Source of the DNA: Myxococcales bacterium
Lineage (GTDB): Bacteria; Myxococcota; UBA727; GCA-2721815
Assembly: GCA_002721815.1 (NCBI GenBank)
Contig: PBLQ01000011.1
Span: forward strand, 256,313-320,312
Length of the DNA: 64,000 bases
Direction of reading: 5' to 3'
Numbering within the stretch: the first letter of the stretch is position 1; each line of letters opens with the position of its first letter. Below, piece by piece: positions 62,255-64,000 of the stretch. The notes under the pieces were generated by a model. That model searched no databases. It was given only the letters and a program-made list of their open reading frames with translations, and was not told where the DNA came from. A program made the position numbers and the translations under genes.

Positions 62255-64000
62255 CTAAGGAATTTCCACGGATACAACGTTAGACAAGGGCGATGCATTG
62301 CCATCTTCGTCCACCGCCACAACTCCAAAATACGTGGTCACTCCGGAATCCAATCCAAACAAGGTACAAGTTTCCAAAGCCCCTGCGGGCGATGGAACGG
62401 GCAAGGTATCCAGCCACGGCTCTGCCGATGCCCAGTTACTACCATCAATGGGGGATGTGCTGTAACGGATTTCGTAGGAGGAAGCCGTGCCCTCCGCGCC
62501 GTCATCTCCAGTGGCCACCCAAGTCAACAGGGCTTGTCCATCGTTTGAAGCAGATTGTACAAAATCTAATTCGGCCAAAGCAACGTAGTACAAACCGTTG
62601 CTGCCACTGACGGATTCATTCACCACCAACCGAATAAATTGCGCTTGCGTTGCTGCGAACACGTGAGAGACCAAATCATTACTTTGAAGGCCTGTGGCGT
62701 TCCCACTGGCCACCGTCTGGTAGTTCACACCATCAAGACTCACCTCGAGGTCATAATCTTTCGGAAAAAGCTCTGGAAAAAAGGATGAAGCGGTCATCAC
62801 GATTTCTTGCAATTGGACTTCAGCGCCCAGATCGATAATCACTTCTTCCACTTGAGCGCTGTCTCGTGCTGGCGTGTACCAATCGGTACCGATTTGGGAG
62901 TCCAAAAGGTTGGAAGCCTGCCCGTCCGGAAATTGAGCGCCACTCACCGAGATGGCCACAGGGGAAATCCCAACTTCACCAGAAGGCAATGATGCGGAAA
63001 GTGTTTGAATGGCATCAGGCGCAACCGTGTCAGGCCCAGGTGCCGTTTCTGACACCAATACGTTTGACAACACCGACCAGTTGCCATCTTCATCCTGAGT
63101 TTTCAGCGCAAAATAGTAACGGGTCCCTGCATTGAGACCTGTGACGGTGAAACGTTCTTCAGTTCCGGCAGCATTGGGCGCAAAAACATCCTCCACCACT
63201 TCCGCCGATTCGAAATTAGCCAGGGTAATGGATTGGCTGGATCGACGCAAGTCGTAGGTCGAGGCTTGACCGACTTGTCCATCACTCCCAGGGGCTGTCC
63301 ATACCAACTCCAACTGGTTTTGCTCAGCGTTATCCATTTGCAAATCTTGAACCTGAGCCGGCGGTGCCGCGCGGGTGGTCGCCGTTGCCACGTTGGACAG
63401 TCCGCTGGTGTTGCCGCTTTCATCCAACACTACCAAAGCCACATGGTACAGGGTTTCGGCTTCAAGGCCCAACAACTGCGCGGTTTCGATGCTGCCCGCG
63501 ATTTTTGGGACTGGGGTGTTATTCACCAAAACAGCATTTTCAAAGTTCGATTCATCGATGGGGCTGGTGCTGTACCGCACTTCATAGGAAGATGCCACGC
63601 CGCTGGCACCATCATCCCCAACAGCCAACCAACGTAAGTTCAACCGCTGCGGATCGGGCGGGGTTTCTTCAAGTTCCACTTCGGCCACCATGGCAATCAT
63701 TTGTCCCGCGATCATTCCAAACTGAGTCATGTCAATGCGCAACCGGTTCGCAGTGACACCATCAAAGCTCCACCGGTTAGCACCCACCGCCGCTTCAAAT
63801 CCCTGCTCTGATGCAACGGTCTCCCAAATCACGCCATCCTCACTCAGCTGAAGGGTGAAGTCCTTTGGAAAAAGATGCTCGTAATCTTGCGTGGCCAACA
63901 GGGTTACGGCGCCCACTTCTGTGGTCGCGGCCCATTCGATGTTAATGCTTTGGGTACCAGCTTCAACCGCCATTTCTGTGGCCCAAGATGTGGAAGCATC
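62255..64000 (-). CDS. Secreted discoidin/FN3 surface protein (partial, 5' end off window)
   Basis: The frame is open to the right edge, leaving 581 visible C-terminal residues. From the edge: an F5/8 type C (discoidin) domain (KDFTLQLSEDGVIWETV); an FN3 domain (AVGDDGASGVASSYEVRYST); a second FN3 (YYFALKTQDEDGNWS); then an FN3 first strand (DAIQTLSAS) interrupted by a whole second F5/8C domain (NLLDSQIGTDWYTP, KDYDLEVSLDGVNYQTV); then the remaining FN3 strands (LLTWVATGDDGAEG, YFGVVAVDEDGNASPLSN) ending at VEIP. Such domains bind glycans or proteins at the cell surface. It lies 48 bases upstream of glpD on the same strand but is unlikely to share its function. Confidence 0.82.
   Translation of the reverse strand, partial: DASTSWATEMAVEAGTQSINIEWAATTEVGAVTLLATQDYEHLFPKDFTLQLSEDGVIWETVASEQGFEAAVGANRWSFDGVTANRLRIDMTQFGMIAGQMIAMVAEVELEETPPDPQRLNLRWLAVGDDGASGVASSYEVRYSTSPIDESNFENAVLVNNTPVPKIAGSIETAQLLGLEAETLYHVALVVLDESGNTSGLSNVATATTRAAPPAQVQDLQMDNAEQNQLELVWTAPGSDGQVGQASTYDLRRSSQSITLANFESAEVVEDVFAPNAAGTEERFTVTGLNAGTRYYFALKTQDEDGNWSVLSNVLVSETAPGPDTVAPDAIQTLSASLPSGEVGISPVAISVSGAQFPDGQASNLLDSQIGTDWYTPARDSAQVEEVIIDLGAEVQLQEIVMTASSFFPELFPKDYDLEVSLDGVNYQTVASGNATGLQSNDLVSHVFAATQAQFIRLVVNESVSGSNGLYYVALAELDFVQSASNDGQALLTWVATGDDGAEGTASSYEIRYSTSPIDGSNWASAEPWLDTLPVPSPAGALETCTLFGLDSGVTTYFGVVAVDEDGNASPLSNVVSVEIP

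Overview
The window looks like chromosomal DNA from a free-living Gram-negative bacterium, most likely a member of the Myxococcota/Bradymonadota (former Deltaproteobacteria) group. The evidence is indirect: about a dozen lipoproteins with clear lipoboxes, thrombospondin-type-3 and MopE-like Asp-rich calcium motifs, LamG, discoidin and FN3 domains, cysteine-rich disulfide modules, a VWA lipoprotein, a multiheme lipoprotein, and large cyclase/STAND/TPR proteins. By eye the GC content is close to 50 percent. I saw no transposase, integrase, phage block, CRISPR array, rRNA or tRNA.

Layout. 1-15763 (minus): an operon-like surface-protein block with a cysteine-rich lipoprotein, a 3896-residue secreted mosaic protein that overlaps it, and a fibre protein with a C-terminal peptidase-S74 intramolecular chaperone running off the left edge. 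16224-18158 (minus): a lipoprotein pair, VWA then metallo-beta-lactamase fold. 18476-19324: an orphan lipoprotein. 19582-22438: a tyrosine-degradation operon (HPPD, fumarylacetoacetase, maleylacetoacetate isomerase). 22461-29010: a LysR regulator divergent from an ilvD-ilvC-ilvG-ilvM-ilvE operon; ilvA lies nearby at 31381-32595 (minus). 29308-31308: a cysteine-rich modular lipoprotein. 32837-38342: four co-directional lipoprotein genes, the last a cytochrome c with at least ten haems.

38449-44346 (minus): two tandem paralogues, each with a class III nucleotide cyclase domain, a STAND ATPase and TPRs. Their cyclase domains have lost complementary catalytic residues: one keeps the metal site, the other keeps the transition-state Asn/Arg and the purine-binding Lys. 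This predicts an obligate heterodimer like mammalian C1/C2, and is the most notable observation here. 44478-46703 (minus): a seven-bladed RCC1-like lipoprotein and a tethered TlpA-like thioredoxin. 46992-47915: a His-rich lipoprotein. 48037-50093 (minus): a caspase/clostripain-fold protein and a small overlapping partner.

50245-64000: mostly ordinary cellular genes (GT87-like membrane glycosyltransferase, SufS-like PLP enzyme, D12-class adenine methylase, YaaA, HExxH peptidase, FMN glutamate-synthase-like protein, TrkH/KtrB, RlmN, GlpD), then another discoidin/FN3 surface protein cut by the right edge.

Metabolically the block covers isoleucine/valine synthesis (IlvA plus IlvDCGME) and most of tyrosine breakdown; homogentisate dioxygenase is missing from the window. 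The rest is largely outward-facing. None of the twelve lipoproteins has Asp at +2, which by the E. coli Lol rule would favour the outer membrane.
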